From the NCBI RefSeq assembly GCF_004143485.2, contig NZ_RXOB02000046.1, forward strand, positions 1-64,000: 64,000 nt of DNA, read 5' to 3'. The position numbers and the translations under genes are program-made. Below the pieces are notes generated by a model. The model saw only the letters and a list, made by a program, of their open reading frames with translations, made no database searches and was not told where the DNA came from. The DNA is from Halorussus amylolyticus (GTDB lineage Archaea > Halobacteriota > Halobacteria > Halobacteriales > Haladaptataceae). Below, piece after piece: positions 6,461 through 18,887 of the stretch (its first letter is position 1; each line of letters opens with the position of its first letter).

Positions 6461-8815
6461 ATGGAACGTCGCTCCGCATCGACCGACCCGTCGCTGTCGA
6501 TTCGCGACGATATCCGCGTCCTCCACGTCGACGACGAACCCGGATTCGCGGAGATGGTCGGGGAGTTCGTCGAGCGCGAAAGCGACACGCTTTCGGTGAC
6601 CGCGGTCGCCGACGCCAGCGAAGCCCTCGACCGACTCGAAACCGAGCGCTTCGACTGCGTCGTCAGCGACTACGAGATGCCCGAGACGACCGGTCTCGAA
6701 CTGTTCGCCGAACTCCAGGGTCGCGGGGTCGAAGTCCCGTTCGTCCTCTTTACCGGACAGGGGTCCGAGGAGATTGCGAGCAAGGCGATTTCGGCAGGCG
6801 TGACCGACTACCTCCAGAAGCAGACCGGCACCGACCAGTACGCCCTCCTCGCCAAGCGAGTCCGGGACGCGGTCGAAAAACACCGAACCGAGTACGAACT
6901 CGAACGCCACGACGACCTGCTCGCTCGAACGCAGGAGATTGCGTCCGTGGGGGGCTGGGAGGTCGAACTCGCGACGATGCGACTCCGGTGGACCCGGGAG
7001 GTGTACCGAATTTACGGCGTGGAGCCGTCGTTCGAGACGACGGTCGAGAGCGCGATGGAACAGTACCATCCCGACGACCGACCCGCGATTCGTGAGGCGG
7101 TCGAGCGCGCCGTCGGGGAGGGCGAGTCGTTCGACCTCGAACTCCGAATCGTGACCCCGGACGACGAGACCCGGTGGGTCCGGGTCCGCGGCGAAGCCAC
7201 CGGGCGAGCCCCCGACGGCGAGACCGACCGACTCCGAGGCACGATACAGGACATCTCCGAGACCGTGGCCAACGAAGCGGAACTCCGGCTCAAGAACCGG
7301 GCGCTCGACGAGGCCGAAATCGGCGTCACGATAGCCGACCCGACGCAGGACGACGACCCGATAGTGTACGCCAACCGCGGGTTCGAGCGCGTGACCGGCT
7401 ACCCCGCAGACGAGGTGCTCGGCCGGAACTGCCGACTCCTCCAGGGACCGGAAACCGAGGACGCGCCGGTCGCCGCGATGCGCGAGGCCATCCGGGACGA
7501 GCGACCGGTGACGGTGGACGTCCTGAACTACCGAAAGGACGGCACGCCGTTCTGGAATCACGTGTCGATTTCGCCGGTCTTCGACGGCGAATCCGTCAGT
7601 CACTTCCTCGGCTTCCAACGCGACGTCACCGACCGCAAGCGACTCGAACAGGAACTCCGGTCGAGCGAGGTCGCGCTCCGAGAACTGTACCGTGTCGCGT
7701 CGGACTCCGAATCGACCTTCGAGGAGCGACTCCGCCGGACCCTCGTCGTCGGGTGCGAGCGACTGGGATTGTCGGTCGGCTACCTGACCCGAATCGACGA
7801 CGAAACGCAGGTCGTCGTCGAATCTCACGGCGGGCACGAACACCTCCGGCGCGGCGAGTCAACCCCGCTCTCTCGCACGTACTGTCGCAAAACCATCGAC
7901 GCCGACGGTCTGCTCGCCGTCGAACACGCGGGTGCGGGGGAGTGGGACGACGACCCGGCCTACGACCTGCTCGGACTCGAATGCTACCTCGGCGGAACGG
8001 TCACCGTGGACGGCGAGCGGTACGGAACCCTGTGTTTCGCGGACACTGAACCGCGGGACGAACCGTTCACCGACTCCGAGCGGGCGTTCGTCGAACTCCT
8101 GACCAACTGGGTGAGCCACGAGTTCGAACAGCAGAGCGCACAGCGACGACTCGAACGCAAGAATCAGCGTCTCGACGAGTTCACGTCGGTCGTCTCTCAC
8201 GACCTCCGAAACCCCCTCAACGTCGCGCAGGGGAACCTCGACCTCGCGATGGAGTCGGTCGAGCACGACCGACTCGAAACCGTCGAGACCGCGCTCGACC
8301 GCATCGAGGGTCTCATCGACACGCTCCTCTCGCTCGCTCGTCAGGGCGAGGACGTCAGCGAGACGACCGACGTGAGCGTCGCCGACGTGGCCGAAGACGC
8401 GTGGACCACCATCGAGACCGACGGCGCGACCCTCGACGTCGCCGCGACCGGGTCGGTCGAGGCCGACCGCGACCGCCTCCAACAGTTGCTCGAAAATCTG
8501 TTCACGAACGCCGTCGAACACGGTTCAACGAGCAATCGCACGATGTGCGAAGACGCCGTGGAGCATGGCTCCGATGTAACCGTAACGGTCTCGGACCTCG
8601 AATCCGGATTCGCGGTCTCAGACGACGGTCGTGGCATCCCTGACGAGGAGAAGTCCGAGGTGTTCGCCGCGGGCTACTCGTCCGACGCCGACGGCACCGG
8701 ACTCGGCCTCAGCATCGTCGAGCGAATCTGCGACGCCCACGGCTGGACGATTTTGGTGACCGACTCGCCGACCGGCGGCGCACAGTTCGAGATAACTGGC
8801 GTCGAACGCCCCTGA
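6461..8815 (+). CDS. Hybrid sensor histidine kinase REC-PAS-LOV-GAF-HisKA-HATPase
   Basis: A 784-residue soluble kinase. An N-terminal receiver domain (VLHVDDEPGF, acceptor Asp70 in VVSDYEMPE) is followed by a PAS domain (about 150-265), then a second PAS with the LOV signature GRNCRLLQGPETED. Its Cys324 occupies the position that forms the flavin adduct in blue-light receptors. A GAF domain (about 395-560), an HisKA helix with the phospho-acceptor His580 in VVSHDLRNP, and an HATPase domain (NLFTNAVEH, DDGRGIPDEE, GTGLGLSI) complete it. No membrane segment is visible. Residues about 686-701 are an insert that duplicates AVEHGS around a small palindrome. No dedicated response regulator is adjacent; signalling may feed a distant regulator. 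Confidence 0.93.
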   Translation: MERRSASTDPSLSIRDDIRVLHVDDEPGFAEMVGEFVERESDTLSVTAVADASEALDRLETERFDCVVSDYEMPETTGLELFAELQGRGVEVPFVLFTGQGSEEIASKAISAGVTDYLQKQTGTDQYALLAKRVRDAVEKHRTEYELERHDDLLARTQEIASVGGWEVELATMRLRWTREVYRIYGVEPSFETTVESAMEQYHPDDRPAIREAVERAVGEGESFDLELRIVTPDDETRWVRVRGEATGRAPDGETDRLRGTIQDISETVANEAELRLKNRALDEAEIGVTIADPTQDDDPIVYANRGFERVTGYPADEVLGRNCRLLQGPETEDAPVAAMREAIRDERPVTVDVLNYRKDGTPFWNHVSISPVFDGESVSHFLGFQRDVTDRKRLEQELRSSEVALRELYRVASDSESTFEERLRRTLVVGCERLGLSVGYLTRIDDETQVVVESHGGHEHLRRGESTPLSRTYCRKTIDADGLLAVEHAGAGEWDDDPAYDLLGLECYLGGTVTVDGERYGTLCFADTEPRDEPFTDSERAFVELLTNWVSHEFEQQSAQRRLERKNQRLDEFTSVVSHDLRNPLNVAQGNLDLAMESVEHDRLETVETALDRIEGLIDTLLSLARQGEDVSETTDVSVADVAEDAWTTIETDGATLDVAATGSVEADRDRLQQLLENLFTNAVEHGSTSNRTMCEDAVEHGSDVTVTVSDLESGFAVSDDGRGIPDEEKSEVFAAGYSSDADGTGLGLSIVERICDAHGWTILVTDSPTGGAQFEITGVERP
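8536..8550. repeat. Palindromic insert in kinase HATPase domain
   Basis: TCGCAC-GAT-GTGCGA (8536-8550) lies in a segment that duplicates the coding for AVEHGS on either side. The encoded residues sit directly after the N-box of the HATPase domain, a loop where length variation should be tolerated. Confidence 0.6.
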
Positions 8816-8822
8816 GAGAACT

Positions 8823-8858
8823 CGGTTTCCGGCGCGGTCGAGACCGCGCCGGAAACCG
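8823..8858. repeat. Perfect intergenic palindrome, 17-bp arms
   Basis: Arms 8823-8839 and 8842-8858 are perfectly complementary with a 2-nt centre (GA). It lies 8 bp after the kinase stop and 36 bp before the HAD gene. It could serve as a transcript end structure or a bidirectional terminator, but no U-run follows directly. Confidence 0.9.
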
Positions 8859-8893
8859 ACGGTCTCAAGAGGTCCTCGCGAGCCATCTCGACT

Positions 8894-9562
8894 GTGACCG
8901 ACTACGACGCGATACTGTTCGACAACGACGGCGTGCTGGTCGAGCCTCCGTCCTCCGAGCGACTTCGGGAGGCCGCGCGGTCGGCATTCCGAGCGGTCGG
9001 GGTCGCCGACCCCGACCGCGGCCACGTCGAGGACGTGATGTACGGCGTGACCCCCGACCTCCTCCGGGAGGTCTGCGGAGCCTACGACATCGACCCGACC
9101 GACTTCTGGACGGCCCGCGACCGCCACGCCTCGCGCGCCCAACAGGAAGCGTTTCGGGACGGAAACAGGAGCAGCTATGCCGACGTGGCGGCGCTCGCCG
9201 ACCTCGACCACGACTTCGGCGTCGTGAGTTCGAATCAGCACGCCACCATCGAGTTCATCCTCGACTTCTTCGAGTTCGGCGACCTGTTCGACACCCACTA
9301 CGGGCGGGAACTCTCGGTCGAGAGCGTTCGCCGGAAGAAGCCGAACCCCCACTACCTCGAACGCGCGCTCGCCGACCTCGGAGCCGAATCTGCGCTCTAC
9401 GTCGGCGACAGCGAGAGCGACGTGGAGGCCGCCCGACGCGCCGGACTCGATTCGGCGTTCGTCCGGCGAGACCATCGCGAAGACCTGACGTTCTCGGTCG
9501 AACCCACCTACGAAGTGGCCGACCTCTGGAGCGTGGCGGAAATCGCAAACCGCGAAAAGTGA
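8894..9562 (+). CDS. HAD superfamily hydrolase
   Basis: A 222-residue haloacid dehalogenase-fold phosphatase. Motif I is FDNDGVLVE (DxD-type nucleophile with Asn in place of one acidic residue: D-N-D-G), motif II is VVSSNQ, motif III the Lys in RRKKPNPHY, and motif IV YVGDSESDVEAARRAG. A helical cap (about residues 20-90) points to subfamily I, as in phosphoglycolate phosphatases and beta-phosphoglucomutases. The substrate is not predictable. The start is a GTG at 8894, just after the palindrome. The gene is convergent with gyrA. Confidence 0.88.
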   Translation: MTDYDAILFDNDGVLVEPPSSERLREAARSAFRAVGVADPDRGHVEDVMYGVTPDLLREVCGAYDIDPTDFWTARDRHASRAQQEAFRDGNRSSYADVAALADLDHDFGVVSSNQHATIEFILDFFEFGDLFDTHYGRELSVESVRRKKPNPHYLERALADLGAESALYVGDSESDVEAARRAGLDSAFVRRDHREDLTFSVEPTYEVADLWSVAEIANREK

Positions 9563-9570
9563 AAAACAGC
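9553..9570 (-). terminator. U-rich terminator of gyrBA (minus strand)
   Basis: On the minus strand just past the gyrA stop the sequence reads CTGTTTTTCACTTTTCGC, giving two U-tracts within 14 nt. Archaeal termination relies on such U-runs. It overlaps the 3' end of the convergent HAD gene. Confidence 0.45.
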
Positions 9571-9580
9571 GGGCGGCGAA

Positions 9581-12082
9581 TCAGTCGTCCGTCGCTTCGA
9601 GTTCGTCTTCTTCGGCGGTCTCGCTCCGCGCGACCGCGCTCGGAATCACGTCCACGCTCGCGACGGTGTCGTCGCCTTCGAGGTCCATCACCGTCACGCC
9701 CATCGTGTTCCGGCCGACTTCAGAGATGTCCGCCGCCCGAATCCGCATAATCTGGCCGTCGGCGCTCATGATGACGAGGTGGTCGTCGGGTGCGACCGCT
9801 TCGACCGACGTGACCGAGCCGTTCCGACCGTCAGTTTTGATGTCCACGAGTCCGTACCCGTAGCGCGACTGCGGCCGGTACTCCGAGAGCGAGGTTCGCT
9901 TGCCGTAGCCGTTCTGGGTGACTGTCAACAGGTCGCGGTCGTCGTCGTCGGTCGCTGCAACCATTCCGGCGACTGCGTCATCGTCCCGGAGTTTCACGCC
10001 GTTGACTCCCTTGGTCCGCCGACCCGTCGCGGTCACTTCCGACTCGTCGAACCGAATCGCCATGCCGTTTTGGGTCGCGATGATGAGGTCCGTGGTACCG
10101 TCAGTCACCTCAACGTCCACGAGTTCGTCGCCGTCTTCCAATCTGGCGGCGATGATACCGGTCGAGAGGATGTTGTCGAAGTCGCTCGCATCTGTCCGAT
10201 TGACCATCCCGCGTCGGGTCACCATGCTCAGACACTCGTCGTCCTCGAAGTCGTCGGTGTTGACGACCGCGGTAATCTCCTCGCCGTCGTCCAAGTCGAG
10301 CAGATTGACGGCGGACTTGCCCCGGGCGGTTCGGGACATCTCGGGGACTTCGTACGTCTTGAGTCGGTAGACCTGCCCCTGATTCGTGAAACAGAGCAGG
10401 TAGTCGTGGGAGTTCGCCCGGAACACCTTCGACACCCGGTCGCCCTCCTTGATGTCGCCGCCGATGATGCCCTTGCCGCCGCGATTTTGCGCGTCGAACT
10501 GCGCGACCGGCATCCGCTTGACGTAGTCCTGCTCGGTCACGACCACGACCACGTCCTCCTCGGGGATGAGGTCCTCACGAGTCACCTCGTCGGTGTTCTC
10601 GATGAACGACGTTCGCCGGTCGTCGGCGTACTCGTCTTTGACTTCGAGGAGTTCCTCCTTGATGACCGAGAGGAGTTCGGACTCGTCGCCGAGAATGGTT
10701 TCGAGGCGCTCGATTCGGGCGGTCACGTCGTCGTACTCGTCCTCGATTTCGGCGGCCTCCATCGACGTGAGGCTCCCCAACTGCATCCGGACGATGTGCT
10801 CGACCTGCTCCTCGGAGAAGTCGTAGGCCGCCCGCAACTCGGCTTTCGCCTCGTCGCGGTCCTCGGCGTCCTGGATGATGTCCACCACGTCGTCGGCGTT
10901 TTCGAGCGCCGTGAGCCGCCCTTCGAGGATGTGGGCGCGGTCCTCGGCCTCGCCGAGTTCGTACTGGCTCCGGCGGCGGACGACCTCCTTTCGGTGGTCG
11001 AGGTAGTGGACGAGCGTCTCCTTGAGCGTGAGGACCTGCGGTTGGCCGTCCACCAGCGCGAGGTTAATGACGCCGAACGTCTTTTCGAGGTAGCGTTCGA
11101 GCAACTGATTTTTGACGACCTCGGCCATCGCGTTCTGCTTGAGTTCGACCACGATGCGGATGCCGTCGCGGTCGGACTCGTCGCGGAGGTCCCGGATGCC
11201 CTCGATGGTGCCCTCGTTCACCGAGTCGGCGATTTTCTCTATCATCCGGGCCTTGTTCGTCTGGAACGGGAGTTCCGTGATGATGATGCGGTCGCTCCCG
11301 CTCTCTCGCTCCTCGACTTCGAACTCCGCGCGGACTCGGATGCGGCCCCGACCCGTCTTGTACGCGGCGTGAACCGCGTTCCGGCCGACGATATTCGCGC
11401 CGGTCGGGAAGTCCGGCCCCTTGACGTGGTCCATCAGGTCCTCGATGGTCGCGTCGGGGTTCTCGATGAGTTCGACCGTGGCGTCGATGACCTCGCCGAG
11501 ATTGTGCGGCGGGATGTTCGTACTCATCCCGACCGCGATGCCCGACGAGCCGTTGACGAGGAGGTTCGGGAACGCCGACGGAAGCACCGTTGGCTCCTGA
11601 AGCCGGTCGTCGTAGTTCGACTGCCAATCGACGGTGTCCATGTCGATGTCGGCGAGCAGTTCCTCGGCGATGGAGTCCATCCGGGCCTCGGTGTACCGCA
11701 TCGCGGCCGGCGGGTCGCCGTCCACGCTTCCGAAGTTGCCCTGCCCGTCCACGAGCGGGTAGCGCATCGAGAAGTCCTGGGCCATCCGGGCGAGCGCGTC
11801 GTAGATGGACTGGTCGCCGTGGGGGTGGAAGTCGCCCATCGTGTCACCCACGATGTTCGAACACTTGCGGTGGCCCGAGCCGCTGGTGATGCCCGACCGG
11901 TGCATCGCGTAGAGGATGCGCCGGTGGACCGGCTTCAGGCCGTCGCGCACGTCCGGAAGCGCGCGACCCGCGATGACCGACATCGCGTAGTCGATGTAGC
12001 TCTGTTCCATCTCGTCCTCGACGCGGACGTTCTGTACTCGCTCTGCGACCTCGTCGGGGAGGTCTGGTGTGTCCGTACTCAT
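9581..12082 (-). CDS. gyrA: DNA gyrase subunit A
   Basis: A 833-residue gyrase A subunit that cuts and rejoins DNA during negative supercoiling. The DNA-breakage domain has [25 protein letters not shown] and the catalytic Tyr130 in [12 protein letters not shown]. The C-terminal DNA-wrapping beta-pinwheel includes a GyrA box of the form QNRGGKG, which separates it from topoisomerase IV ParC. The start at ATG 12082 ([12 protein letters not shown]) lies 2 bp after the gyrB stop, so the two are one operon; an upstream ATG at 12094 would overlap gyrB. The acidic C-terminal tail ([10 protein letters not shown]) is usual for halophiles. Confidence 0.97.
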   Translation of the reverse strand: MSTDTPDLPDEVAERVQNVRVEDEMEQSYIDYAMSVIAGRALPDVRDGLKPVHRRILYAMHRSGITSGSGHRKCSNIVGDTMGDFHPHGDQSIYDALARMAQDFSMRYPLVDGQGNFGSVDGDPPAAMRYTEARMDSIAEELLADIDMDTVDWQSNYDDRLQEPTVLPSAFPNLLVNGSSGIAVGMSTNIPPHNLGEVIDATVELIENPDATIEDLMDHVKGPDFPTGANIVGRNAVHAAYKTGRGRIRVRAEFEVEERESGSDRIIITELPFQTNKARMIEKIADSVNEGTIEGIRDLRDESDRDGIRIVVELKQNAMAEVVKNQLLERYLEKTFGVINLALVDGQPQVLTLKETLVHYLDHRKEVVRRRSQYELGEAEDRAHILEGRLTALENADDVVDIIQDAEDRDEAKAELRAAYDFSEEQVEHIVRMQLGSLTSMEAAEIEDEYDDVTARIERLETILGDESELLSVIKEELLEVKDEYADDRRTSFIENTDEVTREDLIPEEDVVVVVTEQDYVKRMPVAQFDAQNRGGKGIIGGDIKEGDRVSKVFRANSHDYLLCFTNQGQVYRLKTYEVPEMSRTARGKSAVNLLDLDDGEEITAVVNTDDFEDDECLSMVTRRGMVNRTDASDFDNILSTGIIAARLEDGDELVDVEVTDGTTDLIIATQNGMAIRFDESEVTATGRRTKGVNGVKLRDDDAVAGMVAATDDDDRDLLTVTQNGYGKRTSLSEYRPQSRYGYGLVDIKTDGRNGSVTSVEAVAPDDHLVIMSADGQIMRIRAADISEVGRNTMGVTVMDLEGDDTVASVDVIPSAVARSETAEEDELEATDD

Positions 12083-12083
12083 A

Positions 12084-14341
<2,258 letters not shown>

Positions 14342-17300
14342 CTACCCTTGGTTCTCCTCGGCATGCTCCCCGTCCTCGCCACGTCGCCATACCACCACCG
14401 ACGCCAGTGCGACGACCGCCGCGAGCAGTCCGCCCAACAGCCTCACGTCGGAATCGCCCGTGTCGTCATCGTCGTCCGCTTCACCGCTTTCGTCGGTCCC
14501 TTCCTCGGATTCCTGAGCCGTCACGTCGCTATCGCCGTTCGACCCCGCCTGTTCGACCACCAGTGCGCCCGCATCTCGGCCGTCGATAGCGAGGTCGTAC
14601 TCCCCGGCTTCGTCGGGGGTGAACGACAGCGAGACGGTCGTGGTCGTTCGGCCAGCGACCGCTACTTCGTCGCTGGCGACCGGGTCGTCGTCTGCCTGCA
14701 ACTCGACGGCGTGCGTACCCTCCTTTCCGCCGAGGTTCTCGACGGTCACCTCGACCGTGGCGTCCTCACCGACCTCGACGGATTCAGTCTCCGCATTCAC
14801 GTCGGCCACCTCGAAGACGGGCCGAGTCGAGCCGATGGTGAACAACGAGAGACCGGGCGATTCGGCCTCGAAGACGTGGTGGGTCGCACTCTCGCCGACC
14901 TTCTCTGCGTCGAGTTCGTTCCAGCGGTCGGTCTCGTCACGGTAGAGCGCCACCGAGTCGGGACCGACATCCGCTTCGTCCAGGTAGGATTTCCGTACGC
15001 GGAACTGGAAGGTGACGTTCTCGATGTCCGAGTCGGGATTCGTGTGGTTGATATCGACGTACCCCGTCGGCGTCGCGCCGGTTTCTTCGAGGAACGCACG
15101 CGGGTCCCTTCGGTCGTCGGCGCCCGGCGCGGCCGTGCTGTCACTTCCCGAGTCGGATTCGGTCCTCGCTGTGGTATCCCGTCCGCCGTCGTCCGGTTCG
15201 GACGCGCTGGTGTCGGCGTTCCGCTCTCGAACAGTCACCTCGAAGTCGCGCTGGCCGTCTTCAGTCGGGCGAATCGAGAGGCTGTCTAGCCCGACGGTTT
15301 GCAGGTCCGGACCAACACTGGTAGTATTCTCTCCACCGTCGCCCTCGTCGCCCTCGTCGTCTTCGGTGAGGTCTAAGACGATTTCGTCTTCGTCCTCGTC
15401 AGCCCCGACCGCAAAACGGGTAGTGCTGTCGTCGATGTTTTGGCGGACGACCTGCGTGTCGCCCGCATCGTCTCCACTCGCCTCATCCGATGGAGAAGAA
15501 ACGCCGCCACCGCCGCCTCCGCGATTGGTGTCTTTGACGACGACCGCCACGGTGTCGGTATCGTTGTTGCCACCCCGGTCGGTGACTCTAAGCGTCACGT
15601 TGTACCTGCCGGGGTCGGCGAAGGAGTGCTCCAGCGTCGCACCGTTCTCCTCGTAGGTACCGTCGTCGTCGATGTCCCACTCGTACCTGTCGATGTCGCC
15701 GTTGTCCGTCGAATCGGAGCCGTCGAACTCGACGGTCTCTTTCTTCTTGAGAGTCCGATTCGGGCCTGCGTCGGCGTTCGGTGGCGTCACGTCCTGTACC
15801 GTGACGGCAACGGTGTCGGTGTCGTTCTCACTCGTAACGGTGATATCGCCGCTACCGAGAGTCCCGGTGGTCTCTCGCCATTCGAGGCCCACCGAGTCGT
15901 TCGATTCACCGCTCTGGAGGTCGACAACCGCGCTGACACGCTGTTGATTCTCGAAGTCGGTGTCCGATAGCGTGACAGTCTGGGAACCGCCGTCGCCCCC
16001 GAAGTTGGTGACGGTGACTGTGATATCGAGGCTGTCGCCCTCGATGACTGGTGTGTTCGTCTCAGTGACGTTCACGCCGAAGAACGGGTCTGCATCCTGC
16101 CACGCCAGTACCGGGTAGCTATCGGTCGCGTGCCACGCATCGGTGAACGTGAACCCGTCCATGTTCGCGGTGGCGTTCGCCCCCGTCATGTTCGCGGTGG
16201 TGAACCCGATGGCGTCACCCGAGCCGTCATCGTTTCCGGTTGGCCCGGCGTAGCCGGTTTCCTCCGTGTCCCAGTAGGAGTCCTCGACGGTGCCCTCGCT
16301 GTTCAATCCGGCGAAGCCAGCGATGTGTACGTCCTCGTGCTCCGGGTTTCCGCTTACGCTCACGGTACCGATAGCGTAGGAGCGTTCGACCGTCCCGGTG
16401 ACGTTCCCACCGAATCCGCCGACGGACAACTCCTCGCCCTCGTCGAGTTCGCCGCTTTGCACCTCCCCGGTCGCGTAGGCGTCTGTAATCGCACCGTCGT
16501 CGTTTCTGCCGACGAATCCACCGACGTTCACCCTGGGTTCCTCGTGCCCGGCCCCGTTGAGTTCGTCGCTTCGTACGTCCCCGACCGCATAGGCGTGCTT
16601 TATTGTGCCGCCGTTGTTGTCGCCGACGAACCCGCCGACGTTTAGCGTTCCGGCCGCATTGCGCCCGTCGCTTTTTACCTCTCCGACAGCGTGGGAGTTC
16701 GTGATTGTACCGTCGTTGTTTTCGCCAGCGAATCCGCCGACGTTCAACTCCTCGACATCGTTGATTCCGTCGCTTTGTACGTCTCCCTCCACGCGCGAGT
16801 CCGTGATAGTGCCACCGCTGTTGTCGCCGACGAATCCGCCGACGTTCACCCATATCTCCGCCGACGTTTCGTTGCTCTCTACCTCACCGCTCGCGACGGA
16901 GCGTTCGACGCTGCCTCTGTTATTTCCGACGACTCCGCCGACAGACCGCTCGGCACTGACGCTGGTGACGGTTCCCGTCGAGGTCGCGTTTCGAAGCGTG
17001 GCACCCTGTCTGTTCTCACCCACGACGCCACCGGTGAGCGGCCCGGCGGCGACCTCGCCCGAAACCGAGACGTTCTCGACCGTTCCATCGTTGACGCCAG
17101 CGACTCCGCCACCGGCAGGCCCGGATTCACTGCCGTAAGCGAGCTGAACATCCTCAAGCACGAGGTTCCGAACCTCACCATTCGAGCCGACCGTGTCGAA
17201 CACTCCCCATGCGGTGGTATTCGGTAGCTCCGCGCCGGGGGTCCCGGCGGGGTTCGACGGCGTGAGCGTCAGATTGGAGATGGTGTGTCCCTGCCCGTCG

Positions 17301-18586
17301 AACGTGCCACTGAAAAAGGTTTTTCCGTTTAGTTTGAAGAGTATCGGTTCGAATCCGTCGCCGTCGTTCCAGTGCTCGGTTCCGCTCGCGTCGATATCGG
17401 TTCCGAGAACGTAGTGCCCATCAAGATTGTAAAATTCATCCACATTTTCTTTCACAGACTGGAGTTCGCCTACGGTCGTGACGTTGTACGGGTCTGTTTC
17501 CGTACCGCTTCCCTCCAACAGTTTGTCGGTGATGTCCGCCGGGTCCGGCTCGGCACTTCCGTCGTAGTGGCTGGTCAGCGTCGGATACCCCTCGGTCGGA
17601 ACCCACCGGTCGAACCATTTCTCGGAGTTAAAAACGGCGATGTAATAGTCGAGCACGAACAGGTCGTCCATGAAGAACCAGCCGTTCAGCCCCTGCATCT
17701 CCTCGGTGGTGAGGCCCCGAGCATCGACGGAGCCGTCGCCCGTGCCGACCGCCTCGGACACACCGCTCGCCTCCGTGTCCCAGTAGGCCTCGGTGACGGC
17801 TCCCTCGTTCTCGCCGACGAGTCCACCGCCGTCGGTCTCGGCGGTCACTTCCCCGACGGCGAACGAGTCCCGAATGACGGTCTCACCCCCGGTATCGGTG
17901 TTGTTACCGGCGAGTCCACCGATACGGTCGTCCCCGCTCGCGCTCGCGTCCGAACTGACGTTACTGATGACGGCGTCGTTCTGGCCGACCACGCCACCGA
18001 CGGCAGTCGACCCGTCGACCGAGCCATTCGAAGTGGTTCTGGAGACGGTTCCGCCGTTGACTCCTGCGACGATGCCGACGGCCGACGCGCCCGTGACCTC
18101 GCCGCCGACCGTGAGGTTGGTGACTGTCCCGCCGTAGCCCACGTGACCGAACAGGCCACTCTCGTCTTCGTCCGAACGGTTCACCGTCAGATTCGAAACG
18201 GTGTACCCGTCGCCCTCGAACGACCCGGTGAACGTCGCGTCGTCCCCGCCGATGGGGTCGAAGCCAGCACCGCCGTTCCAGTCGGAGGTGCCGTTCGCGT
18301 CGATGTTGCCGGTGAGTTCGTAATCACTGTCGAGGGCTGTCGAACGGCTATCTACCTCGTCGTGATTCTCGCCGATACACTGCACCTGTTCGACGTTTCC
18401 AACTTCGTACGGACTGGAAGCCGTTCCGCTCCCGTCGTAACCCACGGTGCTACAGTCGGGTGCCGTCATCACGGCTGAAGCCGTACTAGCCATCCCGCCG
18501 AACAACAGCATACCACTGAGTCCGATTGCGAAAAGTAGCCTCGCAACCCCCCTGCGCGTTAGATGCGTGCACTCTCGACGGCTCAT
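14342..18586 (-). CDS. Large GLUG-repeat surface protein with CARDB, PKD and PGF-pre-PGF domains
   Basis: A 1,414-residue exported protein. After an N-terminal signal (ARLLFAIGLSGMLLFGGMASTASA) come many GLUG-type repeats (about residues 100-820, e.g. VGGFVGDNNGGTI, AYWDTEASG). Next are a CARDB domain (about 832-930), a PKD domain (about 933-1018, EWDIDDDGTYEENG, YNVTLRVTD), an acidic linker, a PGF-pre-PGF-like domain (about 1155-1252), a second CARDB-like domain (about 1254-1347) and a C-terminal membrane helix (RLLGGLLAAVVALASVVVWRR). Many NxS/T sites suggest N-glycosylation. The tail lacks a clear PGF motif, so it seems anchored by the helix rather than by archaeosortase. Probable adhesion or cell-surface role. 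It separates the two topoisomerase operons. Start ATG 18586 gives the signal peptide at the right distance. Confidence 0.9.
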   Translation of the reverse strand: MSRRECTHLTRRGVARLLFAIGLSGMLLFGGMASTASAVMTAPDCSTVGYDGSGTASSPYEVGNVEQVQCIGENHDEVDSRSTALDSDYELTGNIDANGTSDWNGGAGFDPIGGDDATFTGSFEGDGYTVSNLTVNRSDEDESGLFGHVGYGGTVTNLTVGGEVTGASAVGIVAGVNGGTVSRTTSNGSVDGSTAVGGVVGQNDAVISNVSSDASASGDDRIGGLAGNNTDTGGETVIRDSFAVGEVTAETDGGGLVGENEGAVTEAYWDTEASGVSEAVGTGDGSVDARGLTTEEMQGLNGWFFMDDLFVLDYYIAVFNSEKWFDRWVPTEGYPTLTSHYDGSAEPDPADITDKLLEGSGTETDPYNVTTVGELQSVKENVDEFYNLDGHYVLGTDIDASGTEHWNDGDGFEPILFKLNGKTFFSGTFDGQGHTISNLTLTPSNPAGTPGAELPNTTAWGVFDTVGSNGEVRNLVLEDVQLAYGSESGPAGGGVAGVNDGTVENVSVSGEVAAGPLTGGVVGENRQGATLRNATSTGTVTSVSAERSVGGVVGNNRGSVERSVASGEVESNETSAEIWVNVGGFVGDNSGGTITDSRVEGDVQSDGINDVEELNVGGFAGENNDGTITNSHAVGEVKSDGRNAAGTLNVGGFVGDNNGGTIKHAYAVGDVRSDELNGAGHEEPRVNVGGFVGRNDDGAITDAYATGEVQSGELDEGEELSVGGFGGNVTGTVERSYAIGTVSVSGNPEHEDVHIAGFAGLNSEGTVEDSYWDTEETGYAGPTGNDDGSGDAIGFTTANMTGANATANMDGFTFTDAWHATDSYPVLAWQDADPFFGVNVTETNTPVIEGDSLDITVTVTNFGGDGGSQTVTLSDTDFENQQRVSAVVDLQSGESNDSVGLEWRETTGTLGSGDITVTSENDTDTVAVTVQDVTPPNADAGPNRTLKKKETVEFDGSDSTDNGDIDRYEWDIDDDGTYEENGATLEHSFADPGRYNVTLRVTDRGGNNDTDTVAVVVKDTNRGGGGGGVSSPSDEASGDDAGDTQVVRQNIDDSTTRFAVGADEDEDEIVLDLTEDDEGDEGDGGENTTSVGPDLQTVGLDSLSIRPTEDGQRDFEVTVRERNADTSASEPDDGGRDTTARTESDSGSDSTAAPGADDRRDPRAFLEETGATPTGYVDINHTNPDSDIENVTFQFRVRKSYLDEADVGPDSVALYRDETDRWNELDAEKVGESATHHVFEAESPGLSLFTIGSTRPVFEVADVNAETESVEVGEDATVEVTVENLGGKEGTHAVELQADDDPVASDEVAVAGRTTTTVSLSFTPDEAGEYDLAIDGRDAGALVVEQAGSNGDSDVTAQESEEGTDESGEADDDDDTGDSDVRLLGGLLAAVVALASVVVWRRGEDGEHAEENQG

Positions 18587-18887
18587 GAAGCTACACTTCC
18601 GTATCACGTTGATTAATCTTCCTATAATAAGAATCTCGAAATAATATCTGCTCATTCTCTGCGCGAAACCAATTTTGTGCGCGGGCTTCCGTCTGTATCT
18701 CCAACAATAGAGCGAATCACATGCAAATAACCGAATCTGCCGAAAGTCTGTCGCTCCTCTCGATTAGGAAAGTAGGTATCGCGAAATAAGATTCATCTAC
18801 TCGAACTCGTCCGACCGAATCACTTTCACTTTCACTCCGCCCCACCGAGAAGCCTTTAAATTGTCCGGCGTAACGTGCGGCCACAGA
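18587..18887. other. AT-rich divergent promoter region
   Basis: The 301-bp gap is the most AT-rich part of this region. Toward the surface-protein gene it contains TTCTTATTATAGG (minus strand, near 18615-18630), a plausible TATA element. Toward top6B it contains CCTTTAAATTG. Nothing else recognisable. Confidence 0.6.
18853..18860 (+). promoter_or_regulatory. TATA-like box of top6B
   Basis: CCTTTAAA is centred about 31 bp before ATG 18888. It predicts a transcript start near 18883, which rules out the TTG at 18861 as the translation start because it would lie upstream of the mRNA 5' end. Confidence 0.6.
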
